From Fulvia fulva (taxonomy: Eukaryota > Ascomycota > Dothideomycetes > Mycosphaerellales > Mycosphaerellaceae): a stretch of DNA of 64,000 nt. The position numbers and the translations under genes were made by a program. The stretch spans positions 2,604,001-2,668,000 of the forward strand of contig NC_063013.1 in the NCBI RefSeq assembly GCF_020509005.1, written 5' to 3'. Shown here one piece after another: positions 24,474 through 33,891 of the stretch (position 1 is its first letter; each line of letters begins with the position of its first letter). The notes under the pieces are model-generated. The model saw nothing but the letters and a program-made list of their open reading frames with translations. It had not been told where the DNA came from and did no database searches.

Positions 24474-25537
24474 GTCGACGATAAGAATTACCTATACGTA
24501 GTGTCGGCTACGAACCTCTCGTCTTACTACGAGAGAGCTAAGTATTCTTACGCTAGAGTGTCGTAGGCGCGACGGGCGCGTAACGTAGGCGAAGCCGCGG
24601 CGAATAGAGGACTACTAGTAAAACGGGTATAAAAACTATCCGACGAGCGTGTACCCGTATCGGGAGCGAGTCCCGCTTCTTTCTACGTATAAGAAGGGCG
24701 CGGAACCGTGGCCTATACGCTCGATAGGACACCTCTAGTATAAGTATAGAATTTTTACCTCCGGAGACCGTAAACCGAGCGGGCCGAGCGACGAATATTA
24801 GACGAGCGGACTATAGAATAACAACTAAGCGGACTATACGACGGCGTCGAGCGGACTATAAAACAATCTAGTATTTACTAGCGGGCAATACGGTAGCTAG
24901 GTAGATACGTAACGAAGCCTATAAGGGCCTATTAAGTACCCGGTATAGAAACGAGGGTTTTACCTAAGGTACTACCTATTCCGCTATATAACATACCTAG
25001 TCTAATATAGTAGATTACGACGAGGAAAAGACGATAGCCTAAGTAAGGAAAAGACGGCTATTAGGACGGGGAAAAGACGTATAATACAAGTGGACTAGTT
25101 CTATAATCGGGGAGGATCGAGGGTAGGGTAATAAGGAAATTTATATTAGTTAGTAGGTAGAAACGTAAGGAGTACGCTACCTGGCGTAGAGTGTGCCCCG
25201 AGCAAACCTACGAGGTATAGACGGCCGCTTTCTAGAGATAGGCTACGGTAACGCGAAGGGCGTCAAAACCTAGGGCGTAGTATATACTAGTAGCGACGGC
25301 TAATACTATCTATATAGCCCGAGAGGACGGATACGTATATCGGTTAATAGAGAGTACTAAAGGGCTTAGGCCTATAGAGGTAGATATTAGCTTAAGGAGT
25401 AAATAGGGAGGGAGAGCGTAGAGGGAAGCTTTTACTCCGGGCTAACCTCTCGAAACGAGGCTATACGGTAGTACTAGATAAGTAGGAAATCGCGGTTAAG
25501 ACTTATTACCTTATCTCGTAGCTAGCTTACTAAATAC

Positions 25538-25550
25538 AATTCCTTTATTA
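25538..25550. repeat. 13-bp target-site duplication of full-length LINE, left copy
   Basis: AATTCCTTTATTA, repeated exactly at 31,378-31,390. The first eight bases are the RIP-mutated end of the LINE-like part of element D, so D was already mutated when the LINE landed. Confidence 0.95.
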
Positions 25551-25724
25551 GATAGATAGATTTGTCATTCCCCTGTTCTAGGACCCTATCCGGCCTATGC
25601 AGGTATATATCTATTGTTATGTACAAAGGGAAACCCGAATAGGTGAAAACCCTTCCCGCCCCCGACTACTCCTTGTCTAGATTAGCTTTCCCTCTGAACG
25701 TACGTAGTCCATGTCACTACCCCG

Positions 25725-28700
25725 TTAGCCCCCGCTCCTAGCCGGTCTCGTCGCGCAGCGTCGTGTCCTCTCTTCCTGCACTGCTCCTACTAGGCGGTAC
25801 TGTTCTAGCCAGCCCTTCTCTAGTATCCAGTTCGTAATGCGCCGTAGGTCTTCAGCGTTGTTAAGAAGTGCCCCAATCGTCCGGTTCCTCGCCTTTACCA
25901 TCCACTCCCCCCTTCCTAGCGACCACCTCGGACAGACGAGGAGTGCGTGCCGTACGTTCTGGGAGCGATAGCCGCAGGGGCAGCTAGTATTCGTGTATCC
26001 TGGGACCTTCCTCCATGATAGGTACCCCTGGAGGCCGATGTGTTCGCTTCGCAGTTGGGTTGCTATGCTACTCTGTGCCCTCGTAAGGCGGTAGTGGATG
26101 AGCTTCGGGGGGTGCTTGACCGCGGATTTTGTAGCTGACCATTCCTTAGGTTGTCCCGCTGGCTGAGGGCGTCCACTATGCCCTACAACCTGGTTGTTCC
26201 ACCTCTCTTTCCATAGTTGCTCTACAAACGATTTCTCACCTTCCCATTGTGTTGCTAGCTGTTCGTCCCTTGCCCGGTAGTTCGGCTCGTTTCCGGGTCG
26301 AATGCCCTTATGCGCTGGTACTGATTCGCGGGCCCTTGCGACTGCACTGGCGATGACCTTCTGTACTGGGTACTGTGCCGACTTGCCTAAGTAGGAGGTC
26401 CGTAGTCCCTGGATGTATAGGTCGATCGGCGGTATAGCGGTCTCGTGCTCAAGCATCCTCGTTGGTGTCGACTTATATGCCCCGGTGACCTTCCTTAGGC
26501 ATTGGTTTTGGATCTTCGCTAGCGGCGCGACGAGTCCCTTCGATGGGCAGGCCCTCTCGCCTAAGGACCACACTTGGCTGCCATAGGTAAGGACTGGCCG
26601 TACAATAGCCGTATATAGAAGTCGTGACTGCCGGAAGTCCGCCCCCCATGTGGACGCAGTGAGCCTCTGGCATGATGCCATATTCTGTTCAGCTTTCCGT
26701 AATATTGCCTGTACGTGCTTCCTCCACCGTAGCGCCGGGTCCACCCATAGTCCGAGGATCCTGAGCTGATTTGCCGGGTTAGTCGTGTGCCCCTGTATCT
26801 GGATAGAAGCTTGCATATTGTGGAACCGTGGCCGGCGCGTAAAGTGTATCAGATTGTACTTTTCTGGGGCAAACCGAGCCCCGTGCCTCCTAGCCCAGTC
26901 CTCGCAGATCTTGTGCTTCTCTTCTAGTAGCCTACAGTTCTCCTCAGTCGAGGAAGACCACGCTAGGATGTTTGTGTCGTCTACGAAGCCGCTCGCAGCG
27001 GTGTTCTGGGATTCTAGGGCTGGGAGCAGCGTCGCCATAAAGAAGAGGAACAGAATAGGTGCTAGCGTTGAGCCTTGCGGGATTCCAGTGTGGACTGCTT
27101 GAAATGGGCTTCTGTACTGGCCGACCAGGATCGACGTACTGCGGTTTTGGAGGTAGGACCGTACGAAGTTGACAAGCCACTCAGGGAGTCCTTTCGACCT
27201 TAGGATGTAGAGAAGCCGCGGGTGTGACACGTAGTCGAAGGCTCCCGATATGTCTAGGCTAAGTAAGGAAGCCACCTTGTCCCTATTCTTATACCAGATG
27301 GCCTTTACCTGAGAGGTGATAAGTTCCATCGCGGATAGCGTCGATCGCTGTGGGCGCGCACCCATCTGGGTGTCCGGGAGTAGGGAGTGTTCCTCTGCCG
27401 CCTCGGAGAGTCTCGTTGCAACCAGCTTCTCAAGCGCCTTCCCAAGAGTGTTAAGGAGCGCAATTGGGCGGTACGACTTCACCTGCGTATAGTCTTCCTT
27501 CTGCGGCTTGCGTAGGACCACTGTCGTCGATTGTTTAAAAGCTATCGGGTGGTATCCGGTCTGTAGGCAGGCGTTGAAGATCGCTGCAACTGCTGGGGCT
27601 AGTTGATCTCTCCACTTCTTTAGTAGCTCGTTTGGGATCCCATCCGGCCCCGGGGCTTTCTTCGCCGGCAACTTCCTCAGCACAGCGGTAACTTCTCCCT
27701 CGGACACCTCCTGTTGGACCGCGATGCTAGGGGCTAGGGGAGTAGAGCTGTTTATGTCGCTTAGATCAGCCTCGACTGGGGGTGGGAAGAACTTGCTAGC
27801 CAGTAGACGCGCCTTGGCCTCGGGGTCGCTAACCGGGCCACTAGGCGATTGTAGCGCTGGGATAGAGAAGGAGGGGCCCTGTGTAGGGTCCTGTCGGGCC
27901 CATTTCGCTAGCTTCCACATCCTCTCTGGCTTGCCGGCGATTTCTTCCACTGTGGCCCTCCAGCCGACTGCTTTCTCCCTCCGTATTATGGCTTTCTTCT
28001 GTTGGCATGCCTCCCTGTATACGTTCCAGGCCTCCTCGCTATGGCTGCTCGTCCACACCCGGCGGGCTCTCCTTGCTTCTCTTACTACCGCAGTGCACTC
28101 CGGCGTCCAGTATGGTTTGGACCATGTCGTTGGTTGGGCAAGCGGAACGTGGAGTGAGGTCGCTTTTCTTATTTCGTCTGTCAACCCCTGGACTGCTTCG
28201 TCTATCTCGTCTTTACTGTTGTATTGCTGCTGCGCGATCTGGACTAGCCTCTTGGAGTCATCGAGGTACGCCTGGATGTTGGCCCAGTGGGCCTTTCCCC
28301 AGTTTGGCTTAGGGGTTCTCGCTGGTGTGCGTTGTATCTGTGTCGCAATAGAGGTCCTGACTGGCATGTGGTCTGACGACGCCTCGAGTTCATGTTCGAT
28401 CCCACAGTAGGTTACCGTGTGGTAGTGGCTATCTGAGATCCAGGAGAGGTCGATCGTGCCTTGGAGTCCCCCTCTCTTCCAGGTGCCCAGGTCCTTCGGG
28501 GTATTGAGGGCAATTGCGTTGCTCGCCATCAAGTCGAGTACTTCGTCGGCTATAGGGTGCGGCTGCATAAGGCTTTCCCAGGAAGGGTGGTGTATGTTGA
28601 AGTCTCCTACTACGATGTGGCACCCTTGTCTCTTGAGCGCACTGTCTAGGTGTCTGCAGACCCCTAGGTCGCGGCTAGACCTCGAGGCTGGCGGTTGCAT

Positions 28701-29042
28701 GTATAGGTTGTGTATCCAGGTGCTACCCACGTGGAGGGAGGTAATATCGCCCCCGCCTTCTTCGTCTGCGTAGTACACTACCTCCCAGTCGGATTCTAGT
28801 ATGTCCTTGCTGACATAGAAGCACGTGCGGGGTCTGCCGTCGCCTCGTAGGCATGTCGTGTAGCCTGGTGACTTGCAGGTCGTTGGTCTCTTATAGTGCG
28901 GGTTAATCCATGGCTCCTGGATTGCAAGGACGTGGTGGACGCGCGGGTCCGCCTCGTGTAGGAAATGGTTCTGGACTATATCCTTGCTATGGTTGACGTT
29001 ATACTGGATGATGCTAAGCGTGTCGAGGCTAGTCATCGGCAT
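25725..29042 (-). CDS. LINE ORF2: endonuclease-reverse transcriptase
   Basis: About 1,105 residues from ATG 29,042 (a second ATG is at 29,036). An APE-type endonuclease domain occupies roughly residues 10-240 (IQYNVNHSK, QEPW, VVGDFNIHHPSW, SDHMPV). The RT domain spans about 460-740 (KKAPGPDGIPNELL, YRPIALLNTLGK, LSLDISGAFDYVSH, GIPQGSTLAPILF, catalytic FVDD). A C-terminal cysteine-histidine motif (CPCGYRSQNVRHALLVCP) follows. I see no RNase H domain between RT and C-terminus. The start overlaps the end of ORF1 by 14 nt in another frame; the inner ATG forms ATGACTAG with the ORF1 stop, suggesting termination-reinitiation. A longer reading starts from a non-ATG codon at 29,048 and is less likely. 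Confidence 0.95.
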   Translation of the reverse strand: MPMTSLDTLSIIQYNVNHSKDIVQNHFLHEADPRVHHVLAIQEPWINPHYKRPTTCKSPGYTTCLRGDGRPRTCFYVSKDILESDWEVVYYADEEGGGDITSLHVGSTWIHNLYMQPPASRSSRDLGVCRHLDSALKRQGCHIVVGDFNIHHPSWESLMQPHPIADEVLDLMASNAIALNTPKDLGTWKRGGLQGTIDLSWISDSHYHTVTYCGIEHELEASSDHMPVRTSIATQIQRTPARTPKPNWGKAHWANIQAYLDDSKRLVQIAQQQYNSKDEIDEAVQGLTDEIRKATSLHVPLAQPTTWSKPYWTPECTAVVREARRARRVWTSSHSEEAWNVYREACQQKKAIIRREKAVGWRATVEEIAGKPERMWKLAKWARQDPTQGPSFSIPALQSPSGPVSDPEAKARLLASKFFPPPVEADLSDINSSTPLAPSIAVQQEVSEGEVTAVLRKLPAKKAPGPDGIPNELLKKWRDQLAPAVAAIFNACLQTGYHPIAFKQSTTVVLRKPQKEDYTQVKSYRPIALLNTLGKALEKLVATRLSEAAEEHSLLPDTQMGARPQRSTLSAMELITSQVKAIWYKNRDKVASLLSLDISGAFDYVSHPRLLYILRSKGLPEWLVNFVRSYLQNRSTSILVGQYRSPFQAVHTGIPQGSTLAPILFLFFMATLLPALESQNTAASGFVDDTNILAWSSSTEENCRLLEEKHKICEDWARRHGARFAPEKYNLIHFTRRPRFHNMQASIQIQGHTTNPANQLRILGLWVDPALRWRKHVQAILRKAEQNMASCQRLTASTWGADFRQSRLLYTAIVRPVLTYGSQVWSLGERACPSKGLVAPLAKIQNQCLRKVTGAYKSTPTRMLEHETAIPPIDLYIQGLRTSYLGKSAQYPVQKVIASAVARARESVPAHKGIRPGNEPNYRARDEQLATQWEGEKSFVEQLWKERWNNQVVGHSGRPQPAGQPKEWSATKSAVKHPPKLIHYRLTRAQSSIATQLRSEHIGLQGYLSWRKVPGYTNTSCPCGYRSQNVRHALLVCPRWSLGRGEWMVKARNRTIGALLNNAEDLRRITNWILEKGWLEQYRLVGAVQEERTRRCATRPARSGG

Positions 29043-30210
29043 CGACAATCATTTCCTCTGTATCGTCCTGTGTCCTACTGCCCTGTGCGTCCTGGTCTAC
29101 GCCTATCGGCTGTGTACTAAAGGGGAGCCGGGCCTGGTTAGATTCCCTCGCCGCAGCTAGCAGAGCACGTGGCCTCCCGTACGCCCTAGGCTGCGCATCC
29201 TTTACATCGTTCTCGGCCCTAGGGCGCTTGTGCCCGACCGCCGCTAGTTGGTTCCGGTGTGGGCTAGCCTCACGGTCGCCGTAGAATCTTGGGGCGACGG
29301 TTCTGTTTGTGATTGCCTTGTTTTTCGCTAGTTTCCGCTGTGGGCATTCCGCACTATACGATGGGTGGTGCCCCGGACAGTTCGCGCACCGTCTCGTAGT
29401 CGATGTACAGTCCCTAGACATATGGTCTCCTGCACAGTTCGAGCAGGCCTGCTTGTTTGTGCACGTGTAGGTTTGGTGTCCATACTGTTGGCATTTGAAG
29501 CATTGGAGGACACGAAAGGATGAGGAGTGCTTTTCTACTGTCTTGAGGCTGTATTGCCAGACCAGGCCTTGTTCTATCGCTAGATCCGCCGCTTTCGCGT
29601 CTTGTAGCCATACTATTAGCGCCGAGGCCTTCTTGCCTTCTGGCCATTTCCTATGGAGCCAAGTCGCCTTCTGGATTGGAGAGTTAAGAGTGACCGGGTT
29701 GTCCTCTTGGAGAGCGCGTAGGTGACCCTGGTTGGTTGGGTCAAACTCCTTAGGCATGTCGTGGACTAGGATCGTGAATTGTTTCGTTGAGACCTTCGCT
29801 GATGCCGCAACCTTAGATGCCCACTGTGGCTGTGCCTCTAGGTGCCTCCTAGCAGTAGCAGAGCTAGTATAGATCTGTAGGGTGCCGTTAGACTGTTGGT
29901 TCACTGCGACCACCCCTGGTTGGTTAATTCGTTGGGCGAGCTCCTTGTTCGATAGCTTCGCAACTTCGGCCTGGTCTTCCTTTGCTGCAATGCGGATCGT
30001 AACTGCATCGTGCGTTGGGCGGGGGCCTGGTATCGATGCCGCGACCGATGCCCAGCTATGGGGGTGTTGATTCCGGGTGGCCTTGCTAATCGCCTGGGAC
30101 GTCGTCCTCATTTCTTGTTGCCCTCGGTGATACGACAGTACAAGCGCCGTGCGTAGCTGAGTGATCATTACCTGTAGAGACCGGTAAGGGAGCTGATCGT
30201 TAGTTTCCAT
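29029..30210 (-). CDS. LINE ORF1: zinc-knuckle nucleic-acid-binding protein
   Basis: 393 residues. The N-terminal half is Gln/Ala rich. The C-terminal third carries three CCHC-like knuckles: CFKCQQYGHQTYTC (CX2CX4HX4C), CSNCAGDHMSRDC (CX2CX3HX4C) and CANCPGHHPSYSAEC. This is the expected ORF1 product of Tad/I/R1-like LINEs, packaging element RNA. It ends in a basic then acidic tail. The ORF is intact, starting at the ATG at 30,210, preceded by about 1.17 kb of 5' UTR. Confidence 0.92.
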   Translation of the reverse strand: METNDQLPYRSLQVMITQLRTALVLSYHRGQQEMRTTSQAISKATRNQHPHSWASVAASIPGPRPTHDAVTIRIAAKEDQAEVAKLSNKELAQRINQPGVVAVNQQSNGTLQIYTSSATARRHLEAQPQWASKVAASAKVSTKQFTILVHDMPKEFDPTNQGHLRALQEDNPVTLNSPIQKATWLHRKWPEGKKASALIVWLQDAKAADLAIEQGLVWQYSLKTVEKHSSSFRVLQCFKCQQYGHQTYTCTNKQACSNCAGDHMSRDCTSTTRRCANCPGHHPSYSAECPQRKLAKNKAITNRTVAPRFYGDREASPHRNQLAAVGHKRPRAENDVKDAQPRAYGRPRALLAAARESNQARLPFSTQPIGVDQDAQGSRTQDDTEEMIVDADD

Positions 30211-30303
30211 GCTTTTTGCGTCCTCTATAAGTTGCTGCCAGTTGTCTTGGGGGGGCTTCGCCTGTAGGGCCGTAGGCGCCGTTAGTACCGTAGCCTGGCA
30301 AGG

Positions 30304-31377
30304 AAGGAATCGTATTTAGCAAGCTAGCTACGAGATAAGGTGACAAGTCTTAACCGCGCTTTCCCACTCATCTAGCACCACCGTGTAGCCTCGTTTCGAG
30401 AGGTTAGCCCGGAGCAAAAGCTTCCCTCTACGCCCTCCCTCCCTGTTTGCTCCTTAAGCCAATATCCACCTCCATAGGCCTAAGCCCTTTAGTGCTCTCT
30501 ATTGACCGACATGCGCATCCGTCCTCTCGGGCTGTACAGACAGTGTCAGCCGTCGCTGCCAGTGTACACCACGCCCCAGGTTTTGACGCCCTTCGCGTTA
30601 CCGCAGCCTATCTCTAGAAAGCGGCCGTCCATGCCTCGCAGGTTTGCTCGGGGCACACACCACGCCGGGCAGCGTACTCCTTGCGTTTCCACCTACTAAC
30701 CAATATGAAGTTCCTTATCACCCTGCCCTCGATCCTCCCCGATCACAGAACTAATCCACTTGCATTGTACGTCTTTTCCCCGTCCTAACAGCCGTCTTTT
30801 CCTTGCTTAGGCTATCGTCTTTTCCTCGTCGCAATCTACCATGTCAGACTAGGTGCGTTGTGTAGCGGGACAGGCAGTGCCTCAGGCAAAACCCTCGTTC
30901 CCATACCGGGTGTTCAACAGGCCCTTACAGGCTTCGTCGCGTGTCCACCTACCCACCGCATTGCCCGCTGGCAAACACCAGATTGTTTCGTAGTCCGCTC
31001 GACGCCGTTGCATAGTCCGCTCAGTTGTTGTTCTGTAGTCCGCTCGTCCAATGTTCGTCGCTTAGCCCGCTCGGTTTGCGGTCTCCGGAGGTGAAAATTC
31101 TGCACTCATACCAGAGGTGTCCTGTCGAGCGTATAGGCCACGGTTCCGCGCCCTTCTTACACGTAGAAAGAAGAGGGACTCGCTCCCGACACGAGTACAC
31201 GCTCGTCGGATGGTTTTCATACCCGTTTTGCTGGTAGTCCTCTGTTCGCCGCGGCTTCGCCTACGCTACGCGCCCGTCGCGCCCACGACGCTCCAGCGTG
31301 AGAATACTTGGCTCTCTCGTAGCTAGACGAGAGGTTCGTAGCCGACACCACGTACAGGTGATTCTCGTCGTCGACCC
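30304..31377 (-). repeat. LINE 5' region, inverted relative to element D
   Basis: Forms an imperfect inverted repeat with 24,472-25,545. It contains GTAGTCCGCTCG-type repeated units (about 30,990-31,075, with TAGTCCGCTC recurring at least three times), a possible internal promoter array. Confidence 0.85.
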
Positions 31378-31390
31378 AATTCCTTTATTA
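31378..31390. repeat. 13-bp target-site duplication of full-length LINE, right copy
   Basis: Exact AATTCCTTTATTA, matching 25,538-25,550. Confidence 0.95.
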
Positions 31391-31879
31391 CTATAGACGT
31401 AGTAAGACTTCGGCGGTACCGACGACTACGTATATAGGTAGACCGTAGCCTATAGCGACCCCGAGTATAGGAGGAATAGTAATAGGGGTACTAATAGAGT
31501 ATAGGAGCCCGGAAGGGTCGACTCGTCGTCTACTCGACGGCTAGCTCGTTCTCCGCTCGACGGTCGACCTATCTCCTACTCGATAGGTAACCCGCCTCTA
31601 CTAATAGTCGACCTGTCGTCTACTCGATAGTCGGCTAGCTACTAATACTCGTTCCTAGGTACCGGGCAGATTAGTACTCCGGGGCGGCTAACTACCTAGT
31701 ACTTACCGCTTCTAGTATAATAGATTGACCGATAAGTAATAGAGAGAACTTACTAATACCTAAAGAGGGTTTTTCCCCGTACGACGGTTTTCCCCTCTCT
31801 CTTCCTTAATAGCCCCCGGCCTCGTAGACCTTTTAGGAGCTAGATAGGTATTATAAATATATATTTATTTATTTATTAT

Positions 31880-31888
31880 ATATAAGCG
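31880..31888. repeat. Target-site duplication of element D, right copy
   Basis: ATATAAGCG after the (ATTT)n-like tail, matching 24,465-24,473. Confidence 0.7.
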
Positions 31889-32210
31889 ACTCGCGGCGAA
31901 TCTTAGGGCGACTAGTAAGTAGGAAGTGCCTACCGCCTATACTCTTAGCTAGTATCTTATTAATAAAGGTACGATTGTTCTTATTGACTTAGACCTGTCG
32001 CGTTTGTCGCGCGATTAGTATAGAAAACTCGCGATAGGCGTAGTTTCTATATCTTTAATATATTACTTTATAGGTCCTTCGTAGTACGTATTCTACGGTT
32101 AGTAAAGGCGGTCTATTAAAGTATAAGGGAGCCGTTCTTAAGGTAGGGCAAATAACGAAGTTGTTAGACAGGCTATCTAAGAGGAGCACGAGGTGCGGAA
32201 AGTTAATATA
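31889..32210. other. Last RIP-mutated relic and boundary to gene-dense sequence
   Basis: TA-rich and CA-poor up to about 32,205, then an abrupt switch to balanced sequence beginning GCATGCGGGCCGGCCCG. No gene or recognisable element domain. It is presumably the right end of the oldest repeat (Gypsy-A or something older). Confidence 0.6.
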
Positions 32211-32962
32211 CAAGCCGAGGCATGCGGGCCGGCCCGTGCCGAGTCACGTGACCGACTGCCATTCACTGGACGTCCGCCTGGGCCCGTGACAATTAGGCGC
32301 TCCGCTAGAGCCCACGCTTGCCTACACTATACCTAATATAGCAAGTGGGTAGGGTGTTACGTCAGACACACACACACGAGGCAAGAATCAAGCTGGACAT
32401 AAAAGGAGCGCCTGAGAAAGGAGGTAGGAGCCGACGGTGTTTCGAAAGGTCATGATCTAGAACCACACCTCGACATCGACCTGCCATCGCTGGAACGTCG
32501 TTATTTATCTGTTGAGCCGTTGTCATGTACAATCAAAATCATACGCCGTGCCCTGATGGATTACAGGGCATACGCATCGTCCCCCAGACCTAGCCTCAAA
32601 CACATCGAATCTCAAACCGACGGAGTCCACAGCACGACCATCTGCAAGACTCGTACCAGCATGATAAAGAGAGTCGAAATGCCAAAGAGACGCAGAAACA
32701 TCGAGGAGTAACGTACCGATGGTGGTGACCTGGGACGATGAGGACATGCGTACTCTTCTAAAGCATGTCTGCATTTCCTCCTTCGATCATCGCCAGATGC
32801 CTTCCCATACTCATTATTGGGGCTGTATCAAGGTACTCCAAGCTATCCTCAGTCGATCTCGCTCATTCTGTCAGCTTTGATACTGCCACCCCCCGCCACC
32901 ACGCTCTCAACGCATCATCCAACGAAATTACCGCCATCTTGTTGCAGCTCTACTGCAGCGGC
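32211..32962. other. Intergenic region next to the repeat block
   Basis: Contains the palindrome GTCACGTGAC near 32,243 and a short (AC)n run near 32,365. Short ORFs on both strands are not convincing. No gene supported. Confidence 0.6.
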
Positions 32963-33891
32963 TCAACCCTTTTTCTTGGTGAGCGTGCCGATGACATGCG
33001 GTACGCAATCGTACGGACCCTCCCCAGCACCTGGCTTCAGCTTGACCTCCTCCCACTCACCAGCTCGCAGCAGCCACTCATCGGTAGGTCTTGTGATATC
33101 ACAGCCATTGAAAAAGTGCGGCCAGATGATGTTGATCATCTCTGTACGACAAAGTCAGCAAGACGCTCAACGACTCCGAACACCGCTGTCAGCTTACTCT
33201 GCCAATACGCCACGAAGTCTCCCGTATACTTCGTCTTCACATGCTCGTAGACCAACCACTTCCCACCCGGCTTCAACAGCGGATACAATTCGCGAATGAT
33301 CAGCTCCGGCGTTGGTATACTGCAAAGACACTGCACTGTGACGATCGTATCAACACTCCCAGGATCAATCCCACCCTTGGTCCCCAACTCCTCCGCTCCA
33401 CACCCAATCACCTCATACACATCTCCCAGTCCCGCCTTCACGGCATTCGCCCATAAAGACTTGTGCATAGCATGATTCGGCTCCACTCCGTAGATCTTCG
33501 TGATGCTAGGATTTTCAGCGCGGGCAAAGAGGTAGAGCCATTGACCTGTTCCTGGGCCGATGTCCAGGCATACACCAGAGGCACTGTTTTGCAGAAGTGG
33601 CATTACTGCTGGTGCTGCATACTCGCGGGAGGCAGGACCGAACCATATCCAGAAGCGGCCGAACCATTCATCTTTGAAGGCGTCTAGGCTGAAGAAGGGC
33701 TTGAGGTTAAGTTCTCGGATGAGCGAGATGATAGTGGGGACGATGTAGTAGGCTGAGTAAGAGAGCAAGAGGAATGGGCGGAGGAGGTTTAGAGGGCCGG
33801 ATGGTTGGTCGACTGTTTTGGGTGGCATTGTGGTCGTCGGATTGAGAGATTGCTGATAGTGGTGAGGATGTAGAGGTGACGACGCGGCCAC
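32963..33891 (-). CDS. Membrane-anchored class I SAM-dependent methyltransferase (METTL7-like)
   Basis: Two exons, 33,198-33,891 and 32,963-33,141, with a 56-bp intron (GTAAGC...GTACAG, branch-like GCTGAC). Spliced length is 290 aa from the first ATG, or 269 aa from MPPKTV, which has the better context. A hydrophobic segment near residues 35-58 suggests a membrane anchor. SAM-binding motif I is CLDIGPGTGQW; a conserved LKPGGKWLVYEH block follows. The spliced C-terminus continues through IIWPHFFNGCDITRPT and PHVIGTLTK, a block I recognise from fungal METTL7-type proteins. Substrate unknown. Without the splice the frame ends early, so the intron is needed. Confidence 0.85.
33142..33197 (-). other. 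Intron in the methyltransferase gene
   Basis: 56 bp, GTAAGC donor and GTACAG acceptor. Splicing joins YWQ to KMINIIWPHFF and keeps frame. Confidence 0.85.

Larger units (their letters stand above)
25551..31377 (-). mobile_element. Full-length non-LTR retrotransposon (Tad/I-type LINE), apparently intact
   Basis: A 5,827-bp element with a 1.17-kb 5' UTR (30,211-31,377), ORF1, an overlapping ORF2, a 170-bp 3' UTR and a (GATA)n-like terminus (minus strand ends in ATCTATCTATC). An exact 13-bp duplication flanks it. CA and TG are frequent and both ORFs are open, so it has escaped RIP. Its 3' part has a mutated twin at 7,606-9,994, and its 5' UTR has a mutated twin in element D. All features for mobility that can be seen are present. 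Confidence 0.96.
24474..31879 (+). mobile_element. Element D: candidate non-autonomous LINE derivative, split by a full-length LINE
   Basis: D consists of 24,474-25,550 and 31,391-31,879, about 1.57 kb once the inserted LINE is removed. Its first 1,072 bases align to the 5' end of the full-length LINE (31,377 down to 30,304, opposite strand) with no gap, differing mainly by C-to-T and G-to-A changes in D. After 25,545 the similarity stops: D continues into a unique 3' part without the LINE ORFs and ends in an (ATTT)n-like tail at about 31,850-31,879. A 9-bp duplication ATATAAGCG flanks the whole. I see no coding capacity. It looks like a LINE promoter/5' UTR joined to a foreign 3' end, but a rearranged LINE cannot be excluded. 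Confidence 0.65.

Noticed and set aside
24474..31377. The inverted repeats 24,472-25,545 and 30,304-31,377 as terminal inverted repeats of a large DNA transposon
   Set aside because: The right arm is inside the 13-bp duplication of a LINE and is its 5' UTR; the left arm is outside that duplication. The two arms belong to different insertions, and no transposase is present.
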